Assembly (NCBI RefSeq): GCF_017115025.1
Contig: NZ_JABXKM010000053.1
Location: 1 to 61,647, forward strand
Length of the DNA: 61,647 nt
Direction of reading: 5' to 3'
DNA from: Nostoc sp. NOS(2021)
Lineage (GTDB): Bacteria > Cyanobacteriota > Cyanobacteriia > Cyanobacteriales > Nostocaceae
Part shown: piece after piece, positions 1-9,103 of the stretch
Numbering within the stretch: the stretch's first letter is position 1
Layout of the letters: every line of letters starts with the position of its first letter
Translations under genes and position numbers: made by a program
The notes under the pieces: generated by a model
What the model was told of the DNA's origin: nothing
The model's input: only the letters and a program-made list of their open reading frames with translations
Database searches by the model: none

Positions 1-54
1 GGGCATTGGGCATTGGGCATTGGGCATTGGGCATTGGGCATTGGGCATTGGGCA
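1..54. repeat. Heptamer tandem repeat (gggcatt)n
   Basis: About eight perfect head-to-tail copies of gggcatt. This is the short tandemly repeated type known from filamentous cyanobacteria. Shorter runs of the same unit occur near 32165, 35500 and, in the opposite orientation, 45412. Confidence 0.9.
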
Positions 55-79
55 TAAGGGAGAAACTTGTTCAATAATT

Positions 80-127
80 CTCCCTCATCTCCCTCATCTC
101 CCTCATCTCCCTCACTCCCCACTCCCC
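80..127. repeat. ctccctcat tandem repeat
   Basis: Four copies of a nine-base unit, degenerating into actcccc, directly downstream of the moeA stop codon. It is low-complexity intergenic DNA with no coding potential. Confidence 0.8.
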
Positions 128-128
128 A

Positions 129-1370
129 TTACCCGTTAACAAGCGGCAAAACTTGCACCTCTTCTTGTGGGGAAATTAATGTTTTACCCATCGGTAGAAC
201 AGCTAAGGCATTGGTTTGAGCTAAATTAATTAAATTGCCGGAACTGTGACTACCACCAGCTTTGTGAAATTCGTAAACACCATCAATTAAATGCAATTTA
301 CCCCAAAGGTAAGTTTCATTCTTGCCGTCCGATCGCAATTCATCATGCGATCGGACTTTCAAAAACACTGGTTCCCAACTTTCAGTAATTCCCGAAAGTT
401 TCTTGATTGCTGGTAGCACAAATCGCCAAAATGTCACCAAGACAGCACCAGGGTTTCCTGGTAAACCAAAGTAGAGTGGGGAGTGGGGAGTGGGGAAGGT
501 GGCGACAGTGAGGGGTTTTCCTGGCTTTATCTGTACAGCCCGAATGTGGATTTTTGCTCTTAGGGAGTCTAGAATTTTGTCAACATAATCATAATCTCCC
601 ACTGAGACACCACCAGAAGAGAGAACTATATCAGCGATCGCAACGGCGTGGGCAATGACTTTCTCCAGAGCAACTGGATCATCTTTCACAATGCCTAAAA
701 TTAACGGTTCTGCGCCACTTTGTCTTACTAAAGCTGCGATCGCATACTGATTAGAATCCACTATCTGCCCTGGTTGCAACGGTTGATCAACTGATACCAA
801 CTCATCACCAGTGGAAAAAATTGCCACACGCGGACGGCGGTAAACACTTAATTGTGGACATTGTGCTGCTGCCAATACGGCAATTTCTGGGGCATTTAAC
901 TTAATTCCTGCTGGTAGTAGTTGTCTTCCAGCTTGGTAAAAAGATGCTTTGTGTCTGACAAATTCTTGCGGCTTTGACGCAGCCAGGATAAATACGCGGT
1001 TTTCCTCCCGACGTGTCTTCTCTTGCATGACTATAGTATCTGCACCTGCTGGCATCACTGCACCCGTGAAAATCCGCGCGGCTTGCCCTGGTTGAATCGT
1101 AGACTTGGGCTGATACCCAGCCGGAATCTCTTCAACAATTTCTAAAATTGCTGGTTGTTCGGCGCTAGAGTGCTGTACATCTTCGTAGCGAACTGCGTAA
1201 CCATCCATTGCCGAATTATCCCAATGGGGAAAATCTAGCGGGCTGGTGACAGGCACTGCCAAAATGCGACTATCGGCTGTCAATAAATCTACAACTTCTG
1301 TATCCCGTTGATCAGCCAACGGTTGTACTAAATTTAAAATAATTGCTTCTGCATCGCTGACTGATAACAT
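129..1370 (-). CDS. moeA: Molybdopterin molybdenumtransferase MoeA
   Basis: MoeA inserts molybdate into adenylylated molybdopterin, the last step of molybdenum cofactor synthesis in the cytoplasm, as needed for example by nitrate reductase. The family signatures are in order: DNSAMDGYA at about residues 51-59, TGDEL at 187-191, SSGGVSVGDYDYVD at 251-264 and GLPGNPGAV at 302-310. The product is 413 residues, the usual length. The reading frame stays open 20 codons further upstream. The ATG at 1370 was chosen because MoeA homology begins there (MLSVSDAE) and the extension (MIEWSVLLYRNKC) is unlike the family. A GCGATCGC octamer lies immediately upstream. No other cofactor gene is adjacent. Confidence 0.95.
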   Translation of the reverse strand: MLSVSDAEAIILNLVQPLADQRDTEVVDLLTADSRILAVPVTSPLDFPHWDNSAMDGYAVRYEDVQHSSAEQPAILEIVEEIPAGYQPKSTIQPGQAARIFTGAVMPAGADTIVMQEKTRREENRVFILAASKPQEFVRHKASFYQAGRQLLPAGIKLNAPEIAVLAAAQCPQLSVYRRPRVAIFSTGDELVSVDQPLQPGQIVDSNQYAIAALVRQSGAEPLILGIVKDDPVALEKVIAHAVAIADIVLSSGGVSVGDYDYVDKILDSLRAKIHIRAVQIKPGKPLTVATFPTPHSPLYFGLPGNPGAVLVTFWRFVLPAIKKLSGITESWEPVFLKVRSHDELRSDGKNETYLWGKLHLIDGVYEFHKAGGSHSSGNLINLAQTNALAVLPMGKTLISPQEEVQVLPLVNG

Positions 1371-1536
1371 AGCGATCGCCTCCGACTTTTTACATTTATT
1401 CCTGTAAAGTAACACTGACCACTCAATCAAGAAAGCATTTTGTTCTAATGATTCTAAGTTTTTGAAAGCTGCTTAATTTTATTGCTTGATTTTGGAGGTT
1501 GTTTTTTTGTCTTCTCTATACCCCTAAACGCTTACG

Positions 1537-1857
1537 TCAAGAGTAATTTGGCTCATCTCTACCAATACCTAATTCTCTTAGCTTGGCTTTGATACTTGCC
1601 CAGTCTTGACCACAGTAGTAGTATTTTTTCTCTCGTAAGTTTACCAAATAGTATCCTACCTTCCCGCCATTAATCCGAAATAATTCAATAACAACTTTCT
1701 GTTTAGTTGTACCGAACATGAATTCTATATCACCCTCATTTGGTAGATTCAGTGGGTTATAAAAGGTTTTACCTTTAATAAAATGCCAATAAGATAATTC
1801 TTTTGTAATTTTACGTTCGATAATTCGGTATTTAATAGGATGAATTATTTTTTCCAT
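1537..1857 (-). CDS. Uncharacterised small protein
   Basis: A 106-residue basic protein rich in Tyr, Lys and Ile that I do not recognise. It has no signal peptide or membrane segment. The C-terminal half (GYYLVNLREKKYYYCGQDW, then an amphipathic stretch with KAKLRELGIG) looks like a compact strand-strand-helix unit. It stands alone, with over 150 bases to the genes on both sides, and starts at an ATG. Composition matches its neighbours. Likely a real soluble protein; function unknown. Confidence 0.65.
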   Translation of the reverse strand: MEKIIHPIKYRIIERKITKELSYWHFIKGKTFYNPLNLPNEGDIEFMFGTTKQKVVIELFRINGGKVGYYLVNLREKKYYYCGQDWASIKAKLRELGIGRDEPNYS

Positions 1858-2031
1858 AGAAACTTCTTAAGAGTTAAACTGTAATAATAAGAAAAGCCCC
1901 TTCCTTATATCACCTCGTCGGTCAGGGACTGCAAATTTTTCGTAGCTCCCAAACCTGCTTCAGAAATGTGATCCTACTAGACACGTTTCATTCAAAAAGC
2001 GAATTTTATACCTCATTTATAGTGGGCTGTA

Positions 2032-4494
2032 CTAAAAAGAAAGCCTATTCACAAATGAACGATTACGCCCTTGTGCTTTTGCTTGGTAGAGAGCTTGATC
2101 GGCTGCTTTGATTAAATCAAGAGTAACCAAATCAGTAACAGGTATTACTGTCACAATTCCTATACTCAGCGTGATACATTGCTTTACAGTCGATGCAGTA
2201 TGCGAAATATTCATCTGTTGGATAGCTTCATGAATTTGTTGGGCAATATGAATAGCTCCATCCCTGTCAGTATCTGGTAAGATGACAGCAAATTCTTCTC
2301 CTCCGTAACGAGCAACCAAATCTGTCGAACGTTTAACAGTTCGTTTGATAGCTTGGGCAACGAGGGTTAAACAAGTATCTCCAGCAGCATGACCATAAGT
2401 ATCGTTATATTGTTTGAAATAATCAATATCACATAAGAGTAATGAGATAAAATCTTTTTTCCGTAGGAGATCATGCCAGATGTGATTCAGGTAGATATCG
2501 AAAACTCGTCGATTGCCAACCTGAGTTAATTGATCAACCATTGCGAGGTTTTCCAACTGCTGATTGGCAAGCTGTAACTGTTCACAAAGTTGTGATTGCT
2601 GGATAGTGATCGCCACTTGTGTTGCTAATTGCTTAAGTAGTTCACTTTCCCAAAGTTGCCACTCACGAGGAGCGCGGCAATGATGTACAATTAACAAACC
2701 CCAAAGACTATCGCCTTGTAAAATTGGTACAACCAACTTGGCTCTCACTTGCAACTGTTTCAATAGCTCTAGATGACAAGCAGTTAATCCGGCGGTGTAG
2801 ATGTCTGGAGTAACTTTGATCATACCCTGTTGATAGGATTGTCGTCCCTGCGTCTCCACAAAGTAGGTGTCTGTAATTTCCATATTCAGGATTGTCTTCC
2901 AGCCTTCTGCCACAGACTCCGTGACAACTATACCACTCCAATCGGCATTCATGCGGTAAATAATCACGCGATCAGTTTGCAAAAAATGTCGCACCTCGGC
3001 AACAGTTGTATTCAAAATTTCATCTAAATCTAACGACTGGCGGATGTGTTGAGTGATCGCAAAAACCATACGTTCTCGTTGTGTCTGGTTTTGCAGTGCA
3101 AGTTCAATCTGTTTCCGTGCTGTGATATCTGTAAATGAGGCAACCACTGCATAGGGTTTTAATTCATTGAGTCGAAACAATGGTTGAGAATTAATGGAAA
3201 TCCAAGTTAAGCTGCCATCAGGTTTGTAAACCCCCATGACAACATTAAATTGTGGTTGTCCGGTGTGTAAAGTAACGATGGCGGGATGGGTTTCTCCTGG
3301 AAAAGGAGTACCATCTTCATGAATGGCTTTCCATAGCGGATCGATGGAAGTTCGCCCCATCATTTGCTCAGTAGTTAGCCCCAAAATTTTTTCTGCACTT
3401 TCGTTACAGGCGGTAATGCGTCCATCAGTTTGTTGCAGTACGATACCTTCTGCCATTGCTGTAATGACAGAACGATAACGTTCTTCGCTTTCTCTGAGTG
3501 CGATTTCTGTACGTAAGCGATTGCTGATGTCTTCAAAAATATATAACCTGCCAAAGTACTGATCTCGACTATCCCGAAGCTGGCTGGAGAAACGCCGAAT
3601 TGTGCGCCCATCTACAAATAGAATTTCATTCTCAACTGTGGAACGATTCTGTTCAGACTGCAACGGTTTACAAGATTCAGCAAATGCTGTTAAATCTGCA
3701 ATTAATGGTAGACAATCAGGAATGATGTCATTGTTTTTCAGTTCACAAATTCGCATCTGGGTTTTCAAGTGTTCAATACCCCAAATTTCACAGAAGCGAT
3801 CATTAAAATAAAGAATTTTGTCTGTACGGTTGTCAACAACATAGAATCCTAACAAAGAAGTGTATGTCATGGAGCGCAGCAAAGCTTGTTGCCAGCGCAA
3901 CTCGTCTTCCGCACGCTGGCGTTCTTTGAGAGCAGATTGCTGAAGGACGATTCCAAGTTGTGTTGCTACCAGTTGTACAAACTCAATTTCTAAACAACTC
4001 CATTGGCGGGGACTACCGCACTGGTGAGTAATTAGTAAACCCCACAATTGAGGAGATGAACTAGAAATTCCATACATCTCCTGATTATTTACTAAAATTG
4101 GCACTACTAAATTAGCTCGAATCTGCAACTTGGTTAATAGTTCTTTGTAACAGGGAACAAGTAGTTTAGTATCAATATCTTCAATCACACCAATTCGTCC
4201 CTGTTGATATTGCTCTACCCATTGGGCATTAAAGCAAGGATCGTAAATTAATTGCCCCTGAATCGGCATCCATTCTGGGCTGACAGATTCTTCAGCTACT
4301 ACTCCATTTCCATCAGGTAGGAAGCGATAAATAATGGTGCGATCGCTCTCTAAAGTTTTCCTGACTTCTGTGACGATGATGTGGAGAATTTCAATCAATT
4401 CAAATGGCTGATTAATTTGCACAGTCAGCTTTCTAATTTGATGAAGGATTTGCTCTAAACTAATTTCAGCATCCGATAGACGATTAAAGGACAT
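2032..4494 (-). CDS. Diguanylate cyclase with GAF-PAS-PAS-GAF sensory modules
   Basis: An 820-residue cytosolic sensor with an output domain that makes cyclic di-GMP from two GTP. The order is GAF (about 20-190), PAS (about 200-330), PAS with PAC (about 335-460), GAF (about 480-640) and GGDEF (about 655-815). The catalytic motif is GGEEF at 731-735, preceded by a product-inhibition I-site RSTD at 722-725, so the cyclase is predicted to be active and feedback controlled. The second GAF carries Cys573-His574 in the context TACHLELL, the position used for bilin attachment in phytochrome-like GAF domains. The first GAF has Cys115-Tyr instead. There is no membrane segment. Bilin binding is inference; the cyclase call is firm. 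Confidence 0.93.
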   Translation of the reverse strand: MSFNRLSDAEISLEQILHQIRKLTVQINQPFELIEILHIIVTEVRKTLESDRTIIYRFLPDGNGVVAEESVSPEWMPIQGQLIYDPCFNAQWVEQYQQGRIGVIEDIDTKLLVPCYKELLTKLQIRANLVVPILVNNQEMYGISSSSPQLWGLLITHQCGSPRQWSCLEIEFVQLVATQLGIVLQQSALKERQRAEDELRWQQALLRSMTYTSLLGFYVVDNRTDKILYFNDRFCEIWGIEHLKTQMRICELKNNDIIPDCLPLIADLTAFAESCKPLQSEQNRSTVENEILFVDGRTIRRFSSQLRDSRDQYFGRLYIFEDISNRLRTEIALRESEERYRSVITAMAEGIVLQQTDGRITACNESAEKILGLTTEQMMGRTSIDPLWKAIHEDGTPFPGETHPAIVTLHTGQPQFNVVMGVYKPDGSLTWISINSQPLFRLNELKPYAVVASFTDITARKQIELALQNQTQRERMVFAITQHIRQSLDLDEILNTTVAEVRHFLQTDRVIIYRMNADWSGIVVTESVAEGWKTILNMEITDTYFVETQGRQSYQQGMIKVTPDIYTAGLTACHLELLKQLQVRAKLVVPILQGDSLWGLLIVHHCRAPREWQLWESELLKQLATQVAITIQQSQLCEQLQLANQQLENLAMVDQLTQVGNRRVFDIYLNHIWHDLLRKKDFISLLLCDIDYFKQYNDTYGHAAGDTCLTLVAQAIKRTVKRSTDLVARYGGEEFAVILPDTDRDGAIHIAQQIHEAIQQMNISHTASTVKQCITLSIGIVTVIPVTDLVTLDLIKAADQALYQAKAQGRNRSFVNRLSF

Positions 4495-5002
4495 GGCAGT
4501 ATGAAAATATTAACAAACAATACAAGTTAAATAATTTTCTATAATTAAAAAATTATTTAAAATTACCCATTTAACTAATTAATTCCAACATACTCGAAGC
4601 ATAAATTAAATATGACTAAATTTTTGAAGATTTGCAGTAACTTTAAGATGTGGCATTATCCGATTGCTCACAAAGATAGAAAAAAGAGATTTCAGACATT
4701 TTGAAGCATTCAATTTATGACATTTGGGAATGCTTTCGGAAATACCACCAACATCACTGGTAGCGATCGCAATACTCAACTCAAAATGCTAGAGTCGTTA
4801 AATACCAACAGTTATCGCCGTCCTGAACCGAAAGGGCAGCTTTGGAAAAACCACTATCACCACTAATCTTTCTTGCTCATGCACAGCAAGCCAAATGGTT
4901 ACTTTTCCATATCCCTTGAAAAGTTAACTCAATCCTCACCTTAAGATTAAAAACAGGAGCAATCATTATTCCCCAACCCCTAAATAAAAATACCTACTTT
5001 GT
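4495..5002. other. Intergenic region with one possible micro-ORF
   Basis: A 508-base AT-rich gap between divergent genes, so it should hold both promoters. On the plus strand, 4717-4866 could encode 49 residues ending PKGQLWKNHYHH, but it has no clear ribosome binding site and I do not recognise it. One GCGATCGC site lies near 4763. Confidence 0.4.
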
Positions 5003-5560
5003 ATGACTATCGAACGAGTTCCCCCAAAACACTATCCCAAAGCTGAAATTGGGCGGCGAGGTATGGCATTAGGACTAGATTTCCTTGGTGTCTGGTTAGT
5101 CAGTTCCCTACTCGGAAGCGCCAATATCGGTATTCAATTTGTTGAAATCTTCGTTTTCGTAATACTTTGGCTGGTTTTGCGGGTGCTGGTGCCATATAAC
5201 AATCAAGGGCAAAGTTTAGGGCGTTGGGCGTTCGATTTAAAGGTATTGGAAGTCGAAGATGGGCAAGTAATGGGCAGAATTCCAGATTTGCTCTCATTGG
5301 TGAAGCGAGAGGCGATCATCGGCTTGGGTGCCCTTTTCGTGTCAATTGCCCTGAGCAATATTAGAGCCAATCCCACTGCTATACTGCTAATACTTCCCCT
5401 AGCAATTGATTGTGGGACTGCCTTCTCTGATACCCAGATGCAGCAGGCTTTACACGATCGCTATTGTGGAACTTTCATCGTTTCGTCGCGTCGTGGCTAC
5501 TCGCTTGATATAAAAATCAAAAGATTAATTGAAAATATGCGGCGGAATGTGAGAAGATAG
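5003..5560 (+). CDS. RDD family membrane protein
   Basis: A 185-residue inner-membrane protein of the RDD family. The N-terminal segment RRGMALGLDFLGVWLVSSLL has the family Arg-x-Leu-Asp arrangement at the start of the first membrane helix. A second helix (FVEIFVFVILWLVLRVLV) and then the conserved QSLGRWAFDLKVL stretch follow. A third hydrophobic region lies at about 125-145. The C-terminus is basic. It lies 43 bases upstream of rpmG on the same strand and could be read through into the ribosomal genes. Precise function is not established for this family. Confidence 0.85.
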   Translation: MTIERVPPKHYPKAEIGRRGMALGLDFLGVWLVSSLLGSANIGIQFVEIFVFVILWLVLRVLVPYNNQGQSLGRWAFDLKVLEVEDGQVMGRIPDLLSLVKREAIIGLGALFVSIALSNIRANPTAILLILPLAIDCGTAFSDTQMQQALHDRYCGTFIVSSRRGYSLDIKIKRLIENMRRNVRR

Positions 5561-5603
5561 TCATTTGTGTTAATTCTCTTCAGGCTTCACTGTTTGTAAG
5601 ATT

Positions 5604-5798
5604 ATGGCTAAGAGTAAAGGTGCCCGCATAATTGTGACACTAGAGTGTACCGAGTGTCGGACAAATTCAAACAAGCGTTCTGCTGGTGTTTCACGTTATA
5701 CCAGTACCAAGAATCGCCGCAACACCACTAACCGGCTAGAACTGAAAAAGTTCTGCACCCACTGCAATAAACATACCGTTCACAAGGAAATTAAGTAA
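5604..5798 (+). CDS. rpmG: 50S ribosomal protein L33
   Basis: A 64-residue ribosomal protein of the large subunit. It has the two CxxC pairs of the zinc-ribbon form (CTEC at residues 14-17 and CTHC at 51-54) and the typical basic middle [16 protein letters not shown]. The length is normal for cyanobacteria. It is two bases from rpsR and clearly co-transcribed with it; the rpmG-rpsR pair is a standard cyanobacterial arrangement. Confidence 0.97.
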   Translation: MAKSKGARIIVTLECTECRTNSNKRSAGVSRYTSTKNRRNTTNRLELKKFCTHCNKHTVHKEIK

Positions 5799-5800
5799 AA

Positions 5801-6016
5801 ATGAGTTATTTCCGTCGTCGTCTTTCTCCGATCAAGCCAGGAGAACCAATTGATTATAAAGATGTTGATTTATTGCGTAAGTTTGTCACCGAGCGGGGTA
5901 AAATACTGCCACGTCGGATTACTGGGCTGACGTCTCAGCAACAGCGAGAGTTGACATTAGCAATTAAACGTTCGCGGATTGTGGCTTTGTTGCCATTCAT
6001 CAATGCGGAAGGCTAG
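5801..6016 (+). CDS. rpsR: 30S ribosomal protein S18
   Basis: A 71-residue small-subunit protein with the S18 signature ([21 protein letters not shown]), followed by [19 protein letters not shown], the rRNA-binding helix. It binds beside S6 on the platform of the 30S subunit. It starts two bases after the rpmG stop. Confidence 0.97.
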   Translation: MSYFRRRLSPIKPGEPIDYKDVDLLRKFVTERGKILPRRITGLTSQQQRELTLAIKRSRIVALLPFINAEG

Positions 6017-6363
6017 AGCAAATTTGGATTTGGGATTTTGCGGAAAGTCTGAGCGGAGGTTTCCTCCGATCAGAGCTTTGCAAGACGGATTTTGGATTAT
6101 ATAAGAGAAGCTGTATCTAAAGAAATGTTGAGCTTTGTCTATGTGAGTTCAAAATCTCAAATCTGAATCAGAGAGTGTAAAATAGATTGCTGAATGAAAA
6201 ACGGTTGGATTTAGGATTTAATACCAGTTATGAAATCCCTTCGGGTTCAGCAGTGGCTCATGGGGGAAACCCCCAAGACCTCGCTGCTTCACCAAAATCC
6301 AAGTTGCGCTTCCAGCGCACCAAAGGTGTGACTAAAATCTAAAATTATTAGAGTGCGAGAGTT
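6017..6363. repeat. Intergenic region with hairpin-rich repeat
   Basis: This 347-base gap contains a dispersed-repeat type sequence at about 6237-6335 (…gtggctcatgggggaaac…), with small hairpins such as gggggaaaccccc and gcgcttccagcgc. Such units recur between genes in Nostoc-type genomes. No gene was seen. Confidence 0.5.
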
Positions 6364-8424
6364 GTGGAGAAGGGGACGCTAGTTGAATTTAGGGTTCAAG
6401 GCGATCGCCGTCTGGGCATCGTAGAACGTCCAGACGGTAAAACTCGCTGGTTTGTGGTAGACGAACGTGGTCAATCCCACAGCCTCGCGCCTAGACAAAT
6501 AACCTATACATTTATCGGACAGACTTACAAGCCATCTGAGATTGCCAGCTTTTTGGAGCAGGTCAAGCCTTATTTAGACCCATCTAGCTTGGAAGTAGCT
6601 TGGGAATTACTGGTTGAAGATGGGGAAACAGTCACCCCAGACCAAATGGCGAATCTGCTATTTTCAGAATCAGCCGCGCCTTATTGTTACGCCGCCTATT
6701 GCTTGTTATCAGACGACAAACTTTATTTCAAGCAAAAAGGAGACGCTTACGAAGCCAGAACTGCTGCTCAAGTGGCAGAACGCAAACACCAACTGGAAGT
6801 AGAGGCACTAAAAGCTAAGGGACAGCAGGAATTTTTAACTCGCGTAGAGCAGGCGCTCAAAGGTGAAGTAATAGAGTGGGGGCGTCACGATCGCCAGCGC
6901 TTAGAAGGACTAGAAAAATACGCAGCACTGCTTGCTGACACCGTGCGGACAGGGGTCAATTATGACTCCTTGGCTCGCGCTTATCCGCCAAGCGCTCCAG
7001 TATTAGAAACTATGACCATGCTGGGACGGCCCACAACACCCCAAGGGGCCTTTCAACTGTTGGTAGATTTGGGTTGCTGGAGTCCTAATGAAAACTTGTT
7101 CCTGCGTCGTTCTTCAATTCCAATTCAATTTCCTAATAAGGTATTAGAAGTGGCGCAACAGCGTTTGGATTTCCCGCCGATTGACTCAGATACCAACCGC
7201 CTGGATCTGACTCACCTAAAGGTCTACACCATTGATGATGAAACTACCACAGAGATCGACGATGGTCTGAGTTGGGAAGTACTCGCCGATGGACGGGAAC
7301 GCCTGTGGGTGCATATCGCCGATCCCACTCGATGGTTAGTGCCGGAAGATGAATTAGATTTGGAAGCGAGAAAACGGGGTAGTACAGTCTATTTACCTAC
7401 GGGGATGATTCCCATGTTTCCAGAAGTATTGGCAACTGGGCCAATGAGTCTGATACAAGGAAGGGTTTGTTGCGCCCTCAGTTTCGGGATTGTTTTAGGT
7501 ACAACTGGGGTAGTAGAAGATTACAGCATTCATACCAGCTTGATTAAGCCGACTTATCGCCTCACCTACGAAGATGTAGATGAAATGCTGCAATTACGGG
7601 TACAAGCAGAACCTGAAATTGCTGCGATCGCTACTTGGGCAAAGAGGCGCAAAGCTTGGCGTTACGATCAAGGGGCAATTAGCATCACTATGCCCGAAGC
7701 GATGATCAAAGTCAAAGGTGATGAGATCCACATTGACATTTTGGACGATTCCCCATCGCGGCAAGTGGTAGCAGAAATGATGATTCTTGCCGGTGAAGTT
7801 GCGGCTCGTTATGGTAAAGCTCATAATATACCTTTGCCCTTTCGCGGTCAACCGCAACCAGAATTACCTCCAGATGAAGAATTGCTTCTACTTCCGGCTG
7901 GATTCGTTCGCGCTTGCGCCATGCGTCGTTGTATGCCCAAGAGTGAAATGAGCATTACGCCTTTGCGTCATGCTGGTTTGGGTTTGGATACCTATACTCA
8001 AGCAACCTCTCCCATCCGTCGCTACAGTGACTTACTCACCCACTTTCAACTTAAAGCCCATTTGCGGGGTGAAGTTTTACCATTTTCCGCAGAACAACTT
8101 AAAGAAGTAATGATCACTGTCACCAGCATTACCCAAGAGGTGACGATGGTAGAACGGCAAACTAATAGATATTACGCTCTAGAGTATTTACGCCGTCATC
8201 CAGAGGAAACTTGGGATGTGACAGTGTTGATGTGGCTGCGGGAAGACAGCAACTTGGCACTAATTTTGTTAGAAGATTTGGGCTTGCAGTTACCAATGGT
8301 TTTCAAACGTTCTGTGAACTTGGGCGAACAGATATTGGTGAAAGTTAGCCACGCCGATCCCCAAAAAGATATGATCCAGTTTCAAGAAATAATTTATCAA
8401 GAAGCTCAAACAGCCGCGAATTAA
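6364..8424 (+). CDS. RNase II/RNase R family 3'-5' exoribonuclease
   Basis: A 686-residue VacB/RNase II-type exonuclease that degrades RNA processively from the 3' end. The RNB catalytic domain runs from about residue 280 to 600. The catalytic acidic cluster is in TTEIDDGLSWE (about 295-305), followed by HIADPTRW and later ATSPIRRYSDLLTH, both family hallmarks. The N-terminal part (MEKGTLVEFRVQGDRRLGIV) is a small beta-barrel as in cyanobacterial and plastid homologues, and the C-terminus has a short S1-like segment. The start is GTG at 6364, giving the expected N-terminus. It is the likely sole RNase II/R homologue used in mRNA and rRNA maturation, but that cannot be judged from one window. 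Confidence 0.93.
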   Translation: MEKGTLVEFRVQGDRRLGIVERPDGKTRWFVVDERGQSHSLAPRQITYTFIGQTYKPSEIASFLEQVKPYLDPSSLEVAWELLVEDGETVTPDQMANLLFSESAAPYCYAAYCLLSDDKLYFKQKGDAYEARTAAQVAERKHQLEVEALKAKGQQEFLTRVEQALKGEVIEWGRHDRQRLEGLEKYAALLADTVRTGVNYDSLARAYPPSAPVLETMTMLGRPTTPQGAFQLLVDLGCWSPNENLFLRRSSIPIQFPNKVLEVAQQRLDFPPIDSDTNRLDLTHLKVYTIDDETTTEIDDGLSWEVLADGRERLWVHIADPTRWLVPEDELDLEARKRGSTVYLPTGMIPMFPEVLATGPMSLIQGRVCCALSFGIVLGTTGVVEDYSIHTSLIKPTYRLTYEDVDEMLQLRVQAEPEIAAIATWAKRRKAWRYDQGAISITMPEAMIKVKGDEIHIDILDDSPSRQVVAEMMILAGEVAARYGKAHNIPLPFRGQPQPELPPDEELLLLPAGFVRACAMRRCMPKSEMSITPLRHAGLGLDTYTQATSPIRRYSDLLTHFQLKAHLRGEVLPFSAEQLKEVMITVTSITQEVTMVERQTNRYYALEYLRRHPEETWDVTVLMWLREDSNLALILLEDLGLQLPMVFKRSVNLGEQILVKVSHADPQKDMIQFQEIIYQEAQTAAN

Positions 8425-8480
8425 CCTTGCTCCAACCCCTTTCGGTTAACATATAAAGTAAATCGAATGAGGTAATAGTT

Positions 8481-8786
8481 ATCAATATATCTTTGACTCC
8501 AGAACTAGAGCAGTTGGTTAAGGATAAGGTTAATACTGGTCGATATCACTCAGTGAGTGAAGTGATGGGTGAAGCATTGAGATTGCTAGATGAACGCGAT
8601 GCCTGCGGCGGGCTACGCCAACGCATTCGAGAGCAGCGTCTCGCAGAATTGAAAGCTAAAATTCAAGTTGGTATTGAAGAACTCGAACGTGGCGAAGGAA
8701 TTGATGGCGAAGAGGTATTTGCTGAAATTGAGGAAGATATCCGACGCGCTGAAGCCCAAATGCAACAAGTAGAGGCTGCTAAATAA
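8481..8786 (+). CDS. ParD-like antitoxin with damaged start and in-frame repeat
   Basis: The protein reads (x)NISLTPELEQLVKDK, then VNTGRYHSVSEVMGEALRLLDERD, a ribbon-helix-helix antitoxin of the ParD/CopG type. The family Met position is ATC at 8481, exactly eight bases after a GAGG ribosome binding site at 8469-8472. The nearest usual start is TTG at 8493, twenty bases from that site. So the start has probably mutated, or a rare ATC start is used. After DERD a dispersed repeat adds about nine residues (ACGGLRQRI) in frame, then the family sequence resumes (REQRLAELKAKIQ). It overlaps the following toxin remnant by one base. Confidence 0.75.
   Translation: MNISLTPELEQLVKDKVNTGRYHSVSEVMGEALRLLDERDACGGLRQRIREQRLAELKAKIQVGIEELERGEGIDGEEVFAEIEEDIRRAEAQMQQVEAAK
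8596..8622 (+). repeat. Dispersed repeat inside the antitoxin gene
   Basis: The stretch around gcctgcggcgggctacgcca matches a dispersed cyanobacterial element whose relatives lie at about 25670-25697 and 41797-41816 in this window. Here it keeps the reading frame open and adds residues to the protein. Confidence 0.6.
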
Positions 8787-9072
8787 TGAGTAGGTGTATT
8801 TTAGCGCCTTCAGCTAGATTAGATTTGAAAGAAATTAGCAGCTATATTACCCGCTTTAATCCTGATGCGGCTCGAAGACTCAACAAAAAATTATACAGCA
8901 ATGTAAACTGTTGGCTGATTTTCCTAATATGGGGCAAAGTTCCGATAATTTTGGCAACGGTTTACGGAGTTTCCCGGTAGAAGATTACTTGGTATTTTAT
9001 CGTCCCATTGATGGTGGTGTGGAAGTTGCAGGTATTATCAGTGGTTATCGGGATTTAGAGACAGTTTTCTGA
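8786..9072 (+). pseudogene. RelE/ParE-type toxin, frameshifted
   Basis: The first frame gives SARLDLKEISSYITRFNPDAARRLNKKL, a ParE-like N-terminus, then stops early at 8978-8980. From about 8898 another frame gives the rest of the family: LLADFPNMGQSSDN, LRSFPVEDYLVFYRP and ISGYRDLETVF, ending in TGA at 9072. A single-base loss in the A-rich stretch near 8886-8896 explains the break. The ParE fold acts on gyrase or on mRNA depending on the member. With the damaged antitoxin start, this is an inactivated toxin-antitoxin locus. Confidence 0.85.
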
Positions 9073-9103
9073 AGTGAGGATATTCCTTAAAATTGCATTT
9101 GAT

